From positions 1,550,001 to 1,614,000 of the forward strand of contig NC_064677.1 of the NCBI RefSeq assembly GCF_023278565.1: DNA of 64,000 nucleotides. The letters run 5' to 3'. The DNA comes from Colletotrichum lupini (Eukaryota; Ascomycota; Sordariomycetes; Glomerellales; Glomerellaceae). Below, in pieces: positions 24,600 through 35,443 of the stretch. Numbering within the stretch: the first letter of the stretch is position 1; every line of letters starts with the position of its first letter. Below the pieces are notes generated by a model. The model worked only from the letters and a program-made list of their open reading frames with translations, did not search any database and had not been told where the DNA came from. The translations under genes were made by a program, and so were the position numbers.

Positions 24600-27400
24600 T
24601 AGTTAAAAAAAAGCCGTAGCTAGCAACCGAATTCTACTTTATATAATAATAGCCCCGTAGTCTTACTAAGCTAAGTAATATAAGTAAAGTCGACCGTAGG
24701 CAATATATCGCTCTAGTTATCTTAGTATTAGTTAATTAGTAATCTTAACTACTATAGGATATACTAGTTTAGTACCTCCGTCTAGCCGTCCGTTTATAAA
24801 TAATCCGCTATTAATAGCTATAACTTAACCCTATAGATCTTATAAAGCTCCCCCTAAAAGTCGGAGATAAATTAGGGGCCTCGGTCCGACGTAATAGTTT
24901 CTAGTAGGCCGAAGATAGGTAGTACCCGCTTATAGAACATCCGGCTTATATCTTTCGCTATAGTAGTCTTATAATAAGGAATAAATATCGCCCTTTTACC
25001 TAGGCGGTCTATTACTACCTATATATTATTAAATCCTTTTTAATCGGTAAGGATAGTTATAAAATCGGTAGAGATATATTATTACGGGTAGTCGGGTATT
25101 AATAGCGGTCTTAGCTCCCCTAGGGGTTTATCGCGCGGTTTTTATAACTAGTAGTAAGTATAGTAGTTCTAAACGTATTAATAGGTATCTACCGTTAGGC
25201 CCGGCTAGTAGTACCGCTATTTAATTATTTTTATAACCTTATTATGCCCCGGGTGGGCGAGGAGTTTTTACTTATAAACCTCGTAAATAACTATAATACG
25301 GAGGTTCTCCTCCTCGGGTACTACGAGTTTCCTATCTATTACTAATAATCTATTATTTTAAATAGACTAGCGCTCGCGTCCTTCGGCTACTAGCGCTCGT
25401 ATTAGCGCAAGAGACGCTATAATAAGGTCCTTATTAAGCTTTAGAATCTTTTTTATTAATAAGTACCCCTATAGCTCGTTTTTTAATAAAAGTGAGCTAA
25501 CTATAAGCTATAATTAGCTAACGGCGGCGCTTAGTAACGCCCGTAGCTCCGCTACGATATTAGGAGATAATAGTCCTAGCGGTATAAGGACTTATGTCCT
25601 ATTAGCCTTTTTTAGTACTTACTAGGTACGGATATCTTCCGTCTTTTATAAGAGGGCGTTAGCTAGTACGTTTTCCTTCCCCGGGTAGTAGTAAATCTAA
25701 AAATTAAAGTCCGCTAGCGTACTAGCCTAGCGGGCTTATTATAAGTTAAGTAGGCGCTTAGTTATAAAGAATAGTAATAGCTAATAGTCTATAATAACGT
25801 CGAACCTATATTTATAACTTATAAGCTCCGCGCGCTATTCCTCTAGGTATAATACTATTACTAATATTTCTTTATTATAAATAGCGTAGTTAAGCTCTAT
25901 ACCGCTTATTATTTTTAAACAAAAGGCCACTAGGTACTATAACCCGTTATTTTCTTATTATTATAGTAGCGCCCCGGCGCATACCGAGTTAGAGGTATCT
26001 ATTTCTAGCTACGTTAATAACTCTAGCTTAAAATAATAAAGGATAGGCGCCGACGTTAGCGCTAGCTTTATAGCCTTAAAAGCCGTCTCGTAGCCAGTAC
26101 TAAAGTTAAAAAGAACTCCCTTACTTATTAACCTCGTAAGGGGCCTAGCTAGGCAGCCGTAATTCTTTATAAACCTCTTATAGAAGTTATAAAACCTAAA
26201 AAAAGACTAGATACCCTTAAGTAATATAAGTAGTTTCTAATCTCTAATTATAAAGACTTTTTCCTCGTCCGGCTATATACCTTTTATTAAAACTACGAAG
26301 CCTAAGTACTTCGTAGCGGTAACACTAAATTCGTACTTCTTAATATTTACCTATAAGCCTACCTTCTATAAGCGGTTTAGTACTTTAGTAACGTGCTCTT
26401 AGTACTAGAGGGGGTCGTTAGAAAAGATTAGGATATTATCTATATATATTATATAGAAGTTATCTAAGTACTCTATTAATATCTCGTTTATATATTATTA
26501 ATACGTAGTAAGCCTATTATAGAGCTTAAAGGGTACTACTTTATATTTATACGCCCCGTAGCGGGTTCTAAACGTCGTTAAGTCCTCAGAGGCTAGGTTA
26601 AGTTAGATATAGTAGAAGGCCTACTTAATATTTAGCTTAGTAAATACCTTTACCCTACCTAGCCGCGCGAGGGTCTCGTTTATATATTACTAGTACGTAG
26701 TAAGCCTATTATAGAGCTTAAAGGGTACTACTTTATACTTATACGCCCCGTAGCGGGTTCTAAACGTCGTTAAGTCCTCGGAGGCTAGGTTAAGTTAGAT
26801 ACGGTAGAAGGCCTACTTAATATTTAGCTTAGTAAATACCTTTGCCCTACCTAGCCGCGCGAGGGTCTTGTTAATAAGTAGTAGTAAGTAGCGGTCTTTT
26901 TTTATAACCTTATTAAGCTTATAAAAATTAACATAAAAGCGCAGGCTACTATTATACTTCTTCGTAAATAGCGTTAGTAATATAAAAGGAGCATTGCCTA
27001 GCTCGATAAATCCCTTTTATAAGTGCTCTATTAAATAGGCCCTTATAGCCTCTAGCTCGGGCACTAACTACTTATATAGAGGGTAATAAGTTAGCTTCTC
27101 CTTACCGCTATTTAGGAGCTCGATCTTATAGTTATACGGCCTATAAGGCGCTAGTATATTACTAATAGCCTTATTAAAAACGTTAGTCTAGGGCCGTAGA
27201 TACTTTAGTAAGTTTATTATTATAAGGTCGCGAGTAACCTAGTCGTTATTATATAAGGGATCTACCTCTTCCTTCTTATCCTTTATAATATAGTTAAGCT
27301 TATAAAGTAATATAGAGCCTATCTCGACGTCGTTCTGCCTTAGGTTTTTTTTAAAAGCGGGAGCGCTAATAAAAATAATATTTATTTATACTATTACTAA
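24600..27400 (-). pseudogene. gypsy pol remnant (RT, RNase H, integrase)
   Basis: On the minus strand the RT motif YIDDILIFSNDPLEHEEHV is readable around 26380-26450, preceded by KLNIKQAFYRI and VPFGLYNG near 26520-26640. Farther left an integrase-like stretch resembling YHPQTDGQTE remains around 24760-24830. Scattered TAA and TAG codons break the frame, so it cannot encode a polyprotein. Confidence 0.75.
26484..26866. repeat. 191-bp tandem duplication inside gypsy RT region
   Basis: Units 26484-26674 and 26675-26866 are nearly identical and both begin at CTCGTTTATATATTA or its counterpart. They cover the coding stretch just upstream of the RT active site. The unit length is not a multiple of three, so the duplication shifts the frame. 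Confidence 0.85.
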
Positions 27401-29879
27401 GTATAGTTTTTACTACTTAGCCCTCTTTGCGGGGGTAATATTAATATTATTAAGGGCGCGTTCTATCTTCCTCGCATTCTTAGCCTCGTCTAATTACTAT
27501 ATCTAACGGGCTATTGTCTTTAGTGGGCGTAGTAATATCCTAATTAGTATACCCTTTGCCCGCTACTACTAAAACCTTTAGTTATAATAAGTTATATCTA
27601 TCTCGAATAGGTCCTACTAGCGGTCGGCGTCGATTTAGTATTATATATTAATAACTTCCGGGGTATATAGGTCCTTAATATCCCTAATAATAATAAAGGA
27701 CGTCTTTTATAGTAGTAGGTCCTTAGGCCATATTAGACGTCGGTAGTAAATATTAGGGTTTACCCCGTAATATTCGAACTACTTCCGCCCTAGGATTAGG
27801 TCGTAGCGGCCCGTATTAAGCTAAAAGAGGGGTGCTTTTAGAAGGACCCGTTAATTAATATATAAGTTAGCGGTCTATACTACGCTAGTATCGTTTAATT
27901 ACTTTTTATTAAATCCGGTAGTAGGGATTAGGTATTATAATTTATAGGATAGGGCTGCGCAGAACTATTATAATAAAGGGGTTACGCGGTTATTTATAAA
28001 TCCGTACTTATTAGCTCCCGTATTAAGTAAGGCTCTTAGGTAAATTCTATATTTATTAAATACTAATATAAGCTCTATCTTAAGGGGCTGGCCCCCTACG
28101 AGATCCTATAGGTTTACTAAATTAATTACTAATTTTCCGTCCTTTTTATACGTATCCCCTAGCTAGGAGTTTATTTTTACTAAGGGTTCTAGTTTTCTAA
28201 ACCCGACTTTATTTTAATAGGGCCCTTAGTAGCGTTAATAGCGGCTATAGTAGTCTTCGGCTTCTTAGGGCAGTTTTTAGAGATATATCCAGTATCGCTA
28301 TAAACGAAGTAAGCGCTATTATCCTTAAGCTTTTAATATAAGGCTTTAGGAATCGTCTCGCGGGTAGAGGTACGACCTCGGTCCTATTTAGTACCTCTAG
28401 TACTTTTATTATTTCCGCTACTTTTATTACTTCTACCTAAGGTTTAGCGAGTCTAGCTAGAAGCCTTAACCGGGCGGTCCTTTATAAAAGGGGGCTATAT
28501 CGTATTAACTAGCTAGGTAACGTACTTAATATACTTTTAGAAAGTAGCTATATTATTTAAATACTTCGACATAGCCTAGTTACGAAGATATATAAGTAGC
28601 TTATTATAAAAACGGCGCTTTTACTAAGACTTTAGAAGCTTATTAATACGCGCGAGCTTAGTAAACGTAGAGCGCTTTTAGTAGACGTTTTTAAGTATAA
28701 TTACGAGTACGTCTAGCTTATAACTAGCGTTATCTATAATAGTCGGGCTATTATAAGCCGACTTAAGCTCGTAAAGTAGCTACTCGGCCGTAATAATCTC
28801 ATTAGAAGTTAGTATTAAGTATATAAACTCCGTAGTACTACCTCTAATCTTATTAATAATATACTTTAAGTAGTACCTATCTATACTATAATTAGTATTT
28901 TTTAAGCGCTTTGTAATGCGCTAGAGCTAGTAATTAAACTTAAGGCTAGTATTATTACTTATAAAAATAGGTACGTTAAGCATTTTCTAAGAGCCGTAAG
29001 TAACGGGATAGGACGAGGCTAGAGTAGTCTCGCGGCTACTTTACGTCTCTAAGTATATTAGCCGTTACTCTAGCGCGCTAAGGGTAGTAGTATCCTAAAT
29101 AGAGCTAGCTTAGGAGCCGTTTTTTAATTACTCTAGTCTTTTAGCTATAGTTATATTATTAATATAGGCTCGGGTAAGGGCTTTTTTTATAATATAAAGC
29201 TCTATAGTAGTAGTATATATAAAGTCGAGGTTCTTATAGGTTATTATATATAGGCGCTCCGTACTATTACTTAGCTAGCTAATAATAAAAGCTAGGACTT
29301 GCTCTAATTAATACTAAGCGATACGTATCTTTAGCTACTATTCGATCTATTTGAATAGGGTCTTTCCGTCGTTTTTAAAGTATAGCTCCTAAATAAGGTC
29401 GAGGTTAATATACTACTTAGTATTCTTTTTAAAAAGTATATTGTTACGGATATAAATAAGCGAAGTAAGCTAGTTAGCTACGTTACTAAGGTACGCTAAG
29501 TAATCGGCCTAGGTAGTAAAGGGTAAGAAGCGCTTTATTAGCTAGTTAAATAGCGCGACCTCTAGGTCGATAACCGGGAGCTTAGTACTTTTATTAAGGC
29601 TTACGACGCTCTATCGGGACTTATAAAAGCGGTAACTCTATTAAAAACCGTTAGTATAAAAGGAGACCTAGCCTCCCTAGCTATGTCCTCTAATTATTAC
29701 GTTTAGTAGAGGGGGTATATATTTAAGGGGTATTAATTACGCTACTTACGTACGATTAATTTAACTAGCTATCGCTCGGCTCTCCTATACGCTTTTTTAG
29801 TAGGGGTAGCTAGTAGTTAATTAATTAAGATATTATCGTTCCGTCTCTAGAGAATAGTTAATTAAGTAACGTTAAGTAG

Positions 29880-30103
29880 TATTACGAAAGGGAACTTAAA
29901 GTAGGTTAGAACGCTACTATATTAACCTAATTAACTAAAGACTTAATATAAAGAAGGAAAAAATAGAATAGTAAGTAAAAGCTAGCGAGCTAGCCCTTTG
30001 GGCCTAGCGGTCTAGCTCGTTATATAACTACTAAGAGCTTAGCCTCGTAGCCTGAGGCTAAGCCACGGGGCCCACAGGGGCCCTGATACCCACTGCCGTA
30101 ACA
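29880..30103 (-). repeat. gypsy 5' LTR, 224 bp
   Basis: It starts TATTACGAAAGGG and ends CTGCCGTAACA. It retains more GC than the left LTR and matches it base for base in length. Confidence 0.88.
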
Positions 30104-30107
30104 TTTA

Positions 30108-30373
30108 TAATAAAGAGAGTAATATAGTTAAATTACTATATAAGAAGTTGCTTACTTAACGAAAGGTCTAGGTAAGCAAATACACGCCTATATATAGGCA
30201 TAAAAACCTCCTACTAGAATATTCTATTACTTATTAATTATAATATAATTAATAAGCGTATACGTAAGTAAATGCGTAATCGTAGTACGTAATTCCGCCT
30301 CGAGTAAATTCCAGATTATTCAGTTACCTTCTAGTACTTTCCATTGCTCACGTAAGCTTATATAAGCAGTATT
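30108..30373 (-). repeat. copia B 5' LTR, middle 266 bp, RIP-changed
   Basis: It corresponds to 18182-18447 of the 3' LTR but carries several changes that create TpA (for example GTAGTAAAG to ATAATAAAG). The adjacent LTR A copy at 30374-30887 lacks them. Confidence 0.8.
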
Positions 30374-30494
30374 TGTTACGAAGGTAACTTTGTTTACCTT
30401 GTTATTCGCCTTATTATCAATATTACGTAAGCAAACTATATACTATATTAATCTACGATTTCTGTAGATTATTATAGGTATTGATTATGTAAGC
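30374..30494 (+). repeat. inverted 121-bp end of copia B 5' LTR
   Basis: At this place the 5' LTR should continue GCTTACATAATC and end in GTAACA. Instead the same 121 bp is present in reverse complement, TGTTACG to GTAAGC. It is followed by the expected duplication AATAC at 30495-30499. Confidence 0.75.
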
Positions 30495-30887
30495 AATACT
30501 GCTTATATAAGCTTACGTGAGCAATAGAAAGTACTGGAAGGTAACTGAATAATCTGGAATTTACTCGAGGCGGAATTACGTACTACGATTACGCATTCAC
30601 TTACGTATACGCTTATTAATTATATCATAATTAATAAGCAATGGAATATTCTAGTAGGAGGTTTTTATGCCTATATGTAGGCGTGTATTTGCCTACCTAG
30701 ACCTTTCGTTAAGCAAGCAACTTCTTATATAGTAATTCAACTATATTACTCTCTTTACTACAAAAACCTCTTTTATATACGCTTATATCCCCTATATTCA
30801 TATATTCTTGCTTCTATATGAATATTCACTTTTTATATTCTTCATAAGAATATCCCGCATTACCTCGTTAAAGCTATACGTGCTAGA
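30495..30887 (+). repeat. right part of copia LTR 'A'
   Basis: It contains the second AATAC and the remaining 388 bp of LTR A, ending CGTGCTAGA, followed by the duplication AAAAT at 30888-30892. Confidence 0.8.
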
Positions 30888-30892
30888 AAAAT

Positions 30893-31670
30893 ACTATTTA
30901 CTTTATTAAAAGAATTTACTAATTTATTATGAAATATAAAATAATAAATCGTATTATATCTTAATATAAAGTAAACGTCGAGAAGCGATTAAACTAAACT
31001 TTCTTAATAAACTTCTTAATAACTTAGATATTAATATAAGTCGTTACTTAAAAACCGTTAAGTTCGTTCTTAAAAAAGGATACGTTATATAATATAATAC
31101 AGATATTAATTATTAGCGATTACTTTAGCTCCTTTCTTATTTATTAAATACTTCGTTCCCGCTCTTTTAAGCCTATAAGAAGAGATTTTATTAATATCGA
31201 GGCTTATATATTTATACGTTCTTATTATATAAAAAGGGTAGAGTTTATATAAGTATTATTATCGATCGGTCGTTTTAAAATAGCTTTATAAAGAGGTATC
31301 GTGAGGTCGATTAGTTTAGTAACGTCTTATATAAAGACTAGAAGTTATTATAAATTTATATTATAATATTTATAAGCGAGCTATTAATTTAATAACTTAA
31401 ATAAAGAGTGATTTTTACTTATAAGAGGGTAAAAAGTAGTAGTTACTTCTATAATAAAATTATAAAGAGAAGAAAAACTTTTATATCGGGGTACGATCTT
31501 ATACGATTTTATATACTATTATACGGTCTAATATATTACGAAATTAAAGTATCTCTTAAGCTATAAATCTTTATAACCCTTATTTATAAGTTACTATACT
31601 AATCTAAACCCTATCTTAAGTAGTAGGGTAACTATAAAATACGATTTTTGCTTTGACATATGAAAAAAGT
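30893..31670. other. right-hand RIP-mutated remnant of the TIR element
   Basis: AT-rich DNA saturated with TpA and without a readable frame. It precedes the right terminal inverted repeat. Confidence 0.4.
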
Positions 31671-31703
31671 GTTTTGGCGGAGTGCCTCTTGTAGTCTGCC
31701 GTA
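31671..31703 (-). repeat. right terminal inverted repeat, 33 bp
   Basis: In reverse complement it starts TACGGCAGACTACAAGAGGC and matches 13815-13847 at 32 of 33 positions. It is followed by GTAGG. Confidence 0.75.
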
Positions 31704-31772
31704 GTAGGGGCCGTAATTGGCCCCTGCGCGGGCACGCTTACGTCGAGGTCGAATTGGACTTCCAATCTGACA
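31704..31772 (-). repeat. right part of split solo LTR
   Basis: It starts with the second GTAGG, continues GGCCGTAATTGGCCCC and ends CAATCTGACA. It is homologous to 5896-5964 and is followed by the second AAATC. Confidence 0.82.
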
Positions 31773-31838
31773 AAATCGTCGCATTTTGGATCAACAGCGA
31801 ATCAAACTGTATCTTACTTCTAAAGCCGGAGAAATTGA

Positions 31839-31921
31839 GTTGACAACACAAGTTGACAAACACAAGTTGACAAACACAAGTTGACAAACACAAGTTGACA
31901 AATACAAGTTGACAAACATAA
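31839..31921. repeat. 14-bp minisatellite, six copies
   Basis: Units of the form GTTGACAAACACAA begin at 31839, 31852, 31866, 31880, 31894 and 31908; the first unit is 13 bp. They lie 62 bp outside the nested transposon block. Confidence 0.85.
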
Positions 31922-33458
31922 GTGGCCTTTGTCATTCCTTGTCGTATCCGAGCGAAAGATCAACCCATTGGGCAGACCGTTTCTTGAGCCCTGTGTTGCT
32001 GTTCGCGGACACCCTGATTTCTTCTCACTCATTCATTCCCGATGGTGAAGAGAGAAGACGACGCGCTTTGCGTCAAAACATTAGCCTTTCGTTTACTCCA
32101 AAGCTACAAGCGAAAAGCCTTTGCTGCCCCAATGTGCACATGCGGCTTGCGGATGCGGCACGCTGTGCCAAGTCGGCACAGTGCCTTTGCTTATCACAGC
32201 TTTGCGTGGGTCCCTAAAATATCGCGAGAGTCCTCTTTCTCGGTGAAAGATCGTTGTCGGCTCCGAAACCCTGCTCCCAAGGTCTTGGCTTTTTTGGGTT
32301 ACGACGGGTCAATGCGACCTCGACAGCTTGATCCAAAAAGGTCTCATAGCTAAGCCTACAGACAAGAGATGGCTGACAGAACTCTGCCCCAGCTTTAATA
32401 CAACCACAGACCAAGCCGGAGGGAGACTTCACGATATAAGCCTCGAATTAAACTATGTCCACTCAAGTTCCAACTCAATTCCTTATGTCCGCAAAGAAAG
32501 CTCATTCAAAATTACAGCACACCCTGGAATTTTGGAGTCACTTGCTGCATCGGGCCTGAAGTCCATTCGGGGATAGCTCCATCAGCCGTCGGGGATCCCA
32601 CTCGGTTGCATCTACCGGCAAAACACCCCGCCTTGTTGTGCAGGTTTAGCTGTCAGCGCTAGTAAAGATTCTCTCTTTTATTCGTTAAATCGAGGGCAAT
32701 CTTTAATATGAACCTGTCAGGTCCTGGGGCCGTCCAACGCCACCCTCGGGAACCGCTCCTTACCCGCTGTGGGCTGGGTGGGTGAAGACAGCCTTGTTTG
32801 CCTTTTACATCGTCCAATTCCTACGATTCCTTGTTGTCTAGCGTATATTGATAATGTGGGACATATCGCTCAAGAAACTTGAGATGCTTGGTTCGCTTCC
32901 TTGGCTACATGTAACTGCACATACCCTTCCATGCGGAAATGCTCTGGTGATTGTTTCCGGCAGCACCACCTCTGTTCTGTGCGTGATAGCATATCTAATC
33001 ATTACCAAGCATGGATATTTGATGCACGCAAGTCTACTTGAAATGATGTATCACGAAACTTGGCCCGACGTGCATGCATATCACTCTTGAGCATCAGACG
33101 AACCGGGCAAGACTTTAGCAGGAGGGTATAGCCCGAGCGGCGTAAGTCTCATTTGGTTGCTAGCGGGGGCGAGCTGAGCATTGCAACCTAAACTAGGTTA
33201 ATAGATTGAGTCGCATTCTCGAAAGCAGCCTGCACCTTGGCAGCACACTTGAGCCTGAGCCAAAGGGAGGCAAGAGATGGAGCCGAAAGATGAGCATGGG
33301 AAGGAGGGGAAAGTCGGGGCTCCAAGACCTCACGCTGTGTATAGAAGCCAGACCCCGGTCAGTTCTGATGATTATAAATGAGGTCTTTTGACCGTTGGCT
33401 TCTGGTGAATGAGGCGTTACTCAAGGTCATCCGGACTCTTCAAGGACTAGTTGTCGCC
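31922..33458. other. upstream region of the FAD oxidoreductase, no other gene seen
   Basis: GC-balanced DNA without a convincing coding frame. A TATAAA at 33373-33378 sits 81 bp before the ATG at 33459 and may be the core promoter of the broken oxidoreductase gene. Confidence 0.4.
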
Positions 33459-33556
33459 ATGGTTCAATTTTCAACAATCTTGCTCAGCCTGGCGGCAGTC
33501 ACCCAAGGCGTCTTCGCCGCCGAGCTGGTGCCCCGTAGGTGGCAAGGGAAGCAGTA

Positions 33557-35443
33557 AGTCAAAGCACCCACTTTTGGGCACCCCCCCCTTTTGGGCACCC
33601 CCAAAAATCCCTCCCAGCCACCACATTAAAACCCTACCTATTATTTCAATTCAACACAATAATTACAAAAATCGTCCAAATGTATTCCTTTTTAGCATAC
33701 TTACTAATTAATAAGTAATAGTATCGTATACCGAAAATAAGCTCTAATAGGTACTTAATACTATTAGAAACGGTCTCTCTATTAAAAGGGCCTTAATTAA
33801 GTTCGGGGTTCCTAAGATAACACTTTAGGGTTAAAAGAGAGGCCACTAGATAAGGGCGAGGGTATTCGCAGAGCTTTAGAAACTTCTTTTATAATAAAAA
33901 GATTAGCTAGCTTAATAGATTCGTATATAGTATTACTTAGGTATTATATTAACTTATAAATAGGTTAGGAAATTCGCTAAGTAAGTTCTAAGGTCCTAGG
34001 GGGATAATAAACTACTTAGTAAGAGATAGATTAACGCTTTTATTATAAAGAATCTATTAATAAGGGTCTAGAGAAGTCGTCTAATTAATTCGCGCCGCGT
34101 TAATAGAGCTATTACTAATATAATTAAATAATAGTTTAGATTACTTAATATACTAGAGATTAGCGGTATTAAATAGGCTAATAGGTATAATATAAATAAG
34201 ACTAGTATAATAGAGGGCAAGGGAGCTAATAGGCTAGTCTTGGGCATAGTAGAGGCTATAATAGTACGAAAAAAAGAGCCTAGTTCGCGTACTTAAATAA
34301 CGATTATTAAGTATATCTCTATTAATAGCAAAGCTATTAAACTACTAGTTATTTATAAAGGAAAGTCGGTTTAATAGTAATAGTTCCCTCTTTAATTTAC
34401 TGCTTATAATAATTAAAAGTTTATAGTAATAGATAATAGCTAGACGACCGACGAGACTACCCTTTACTAACTAAAGGAAGTATTCTTACTATAGACTGAG
34501 ACCCCCCCTATTAGGGGGCTTAGTAAGCTAAACTAGCCTCGATTATTAATACTAAATAGGTATAGGAGTTATATGATAACAGAATTTATATAGGAGTACT
34601 ATAGAAATAACGTCTACTTATTATTCTTATTACTACACGCTTCCTATATCCTCTAGTTATTAAATATAGCTATTTTTAGGCTTATTAAGTTTATGTATAG
34701 AAAGGAGCTTAGTAAAGAGGATATAGTAAATAATTCTACTATTGTTAAAAAGTAGTATTTCTTAAGCTACTACTAGCTTACTCGTTTAGCTAATTTAACG
34801 TCGTTAAATATACGAAGTAGGTAGAAAGTAACTAGACTATAGCTACTTAATATGGCTAAGCTACTTCTTAACTTAATAATCCTACTTATATAAGTTATAC
34901 TATTTAAAAGGGGCACAGAAGCTAGGTAGACGACTAGTAATACTAGTAGACTACTTAACTAAGTATTAGTAACCTCTATTATTAACTAGTTAACTCCTAA
35001 GAAGGCTAGCGAGCTCTACGATTATTTAAAACTATTTATAGAGCTTAGTCTAAATAATAGTACTTAACGATTACTATTTTAAAAAGTAAAAAAAGCTTTT
35101 AGGGAGTAGGCTTACTAATTAGCTATATCTTAGTATTAAGTTCGAGTTCTTAAGGCTAGGATTAAGTATATAAGGCCTAGGAAAAAGAAGACTATATATT
35201 TAGACCTAAATATTAAGTTCGCGGATATTTAGAACGTATAGAAAGCTTAGGAGGACTCTAGCGACCGTCTAGTTAGTCCTAATCGACTCATAGGGGTCGA
35301 ATTACTTAGGGAGAATTTTGATTATATTATTATAGCAGTAGAAGGTAGTTAATTAATTGATTGTGGTTGGTGTTGATGTTTAGATGCCATGTTTTGTTGG
35401 GGTGCCCAAAAGGGGGGGGTGCCCAAAAGTGGGTGCTTTGACT
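33557..35443 (+). mobile_element. Fot1/pogo-type DNA transposon, 1887 bp, RIP-mutated
   Basis: Perfect 45-bp inverted ends start AGTCAAAGCACCCACTTTTG and are flanked by the TA duplication at 33555-33556 and 35444-35445. Each end contains two copies of TTTTGGGCACCCC. Length, TA target and transposase identify the Tc1/mariner-pogo group common in ascomycetes. The inside is AT-rich while the ends stay GC-rich. Confidence 0.92.
33740..35330 (+). pseudogene. degraded pogo-type transposase
   Basis: The plus-strand translation keeps a psq-like helix-turn-helix (TIRKGLN-type start, KFGVPK near 33800), a CENP-B-type DNA-binding region, and the DDE core. The core shows LLVLDRHRSY near 34545, a degraded form of the DGHGSH motif, then a stretch resembling LPPHASHILQPLDIAIF near 34630-34680. 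TAA and TAG codons, mostly at former CAA, CAG or TGG, interrupt it. Confidence 0.75.

Larger units (their letters stand above)
23598..30103 (-). mobile_element. RIP-mutated Ty3/gypsy retrotransposon (6.5 kb) inserted in copia LTR
   Basis: Two 224-bp LTRs (23598-23821 and 29880-30103) flank a minus-strand internal region. The insertion site shows the duplicate TTTA at 23594-23597 and 30104-30107, where the intact LTR reads TTTG once. A purine-rich tract (AGGGGGGGGTAA on the minus strand, 23822-23833) adjoins the left LTR, so that one is the 3' LTR. Degraded RT, integrase and gag regions are readable. Stops are frequent; the element is dead. Confidence 0.88.
18055..30494 (-). mobile_element. 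complete Ty1/copia retrotransposon 'B' (5.9 kb, interrupted by gypsy)
   Basis: The 3' LTR is 18055-18568. The internal region 18569-23470 carries gag and pol on the minus strand. The 5' LTR consists of 23471-23597, 30108-30373 and an inverted terminal piece 30374-30494, summing to 514 bp. The duplication AATAC flanks the element at 18050-18054 and 30495-30499. The primer-binding site and polypurine tract are in place. Coding frames are open, unlike those of every other element in the block, so this copy was probably mobile until the gypsy insertion. Confidence 0.88.
13815..31703. mobile_element. TIR DNA element (about 4.9 kb without its own insertions), family unknown
   Basis: Both ends carry a 33-bp terminal inverted repeat starting TACGGCAGACT, at 13815-13847 and 31671-31703, with one mismatch. 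The flanks are GTAGG at 13810-13814 and 31704-31708. Subtracting the copia complex (17929-30892) leaves 4925 bp of RIP-damaged sequence (13815-17928 and 30893-31703). I cannot recognise a transposase. The 5-bp duplication and the end sequence do not match the fungal Fot1/pogo, hAT, Mutator or piggyBac patterns I know. Confidence 0.65.
13671..31777. mobile_element. 18.1-kb nested transposon block (five layers)
   Basis: The outer borders are the 5-bp duplication AAATC at 13671-13675 and 31773-31777. Inside lies a solo LTR split by a TIR element, which is split by a copia LTR, which is split by a full copia element, whose 5' LTR is split by a gypsy element. Each junction carries its own target-site duplication. 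Component lengths add up exactly: the two reconstructed copia LTRs are 514 bp each and the two gypsy LTRs are 224 bp each. Confidence 0.85.

Noticed and set aside
13815..31703. The 17.9-kb TIR-bounded block as a Starship-type cargo element
   Set aside because: Short ends and a 5-bp duplication would be compatible, but I could not read a DUF3435-type tyrosine recombinase in the damaged DNA, and most of the length is explained by later copia and gypsy insertions.
34500..34530. C-run and G-run inside the first pogo element as an additional TIR
   Set aside because: It is internal, has no inverted partner or TA flanks, and corresponds to a coding stretch of the transposase in both copies.
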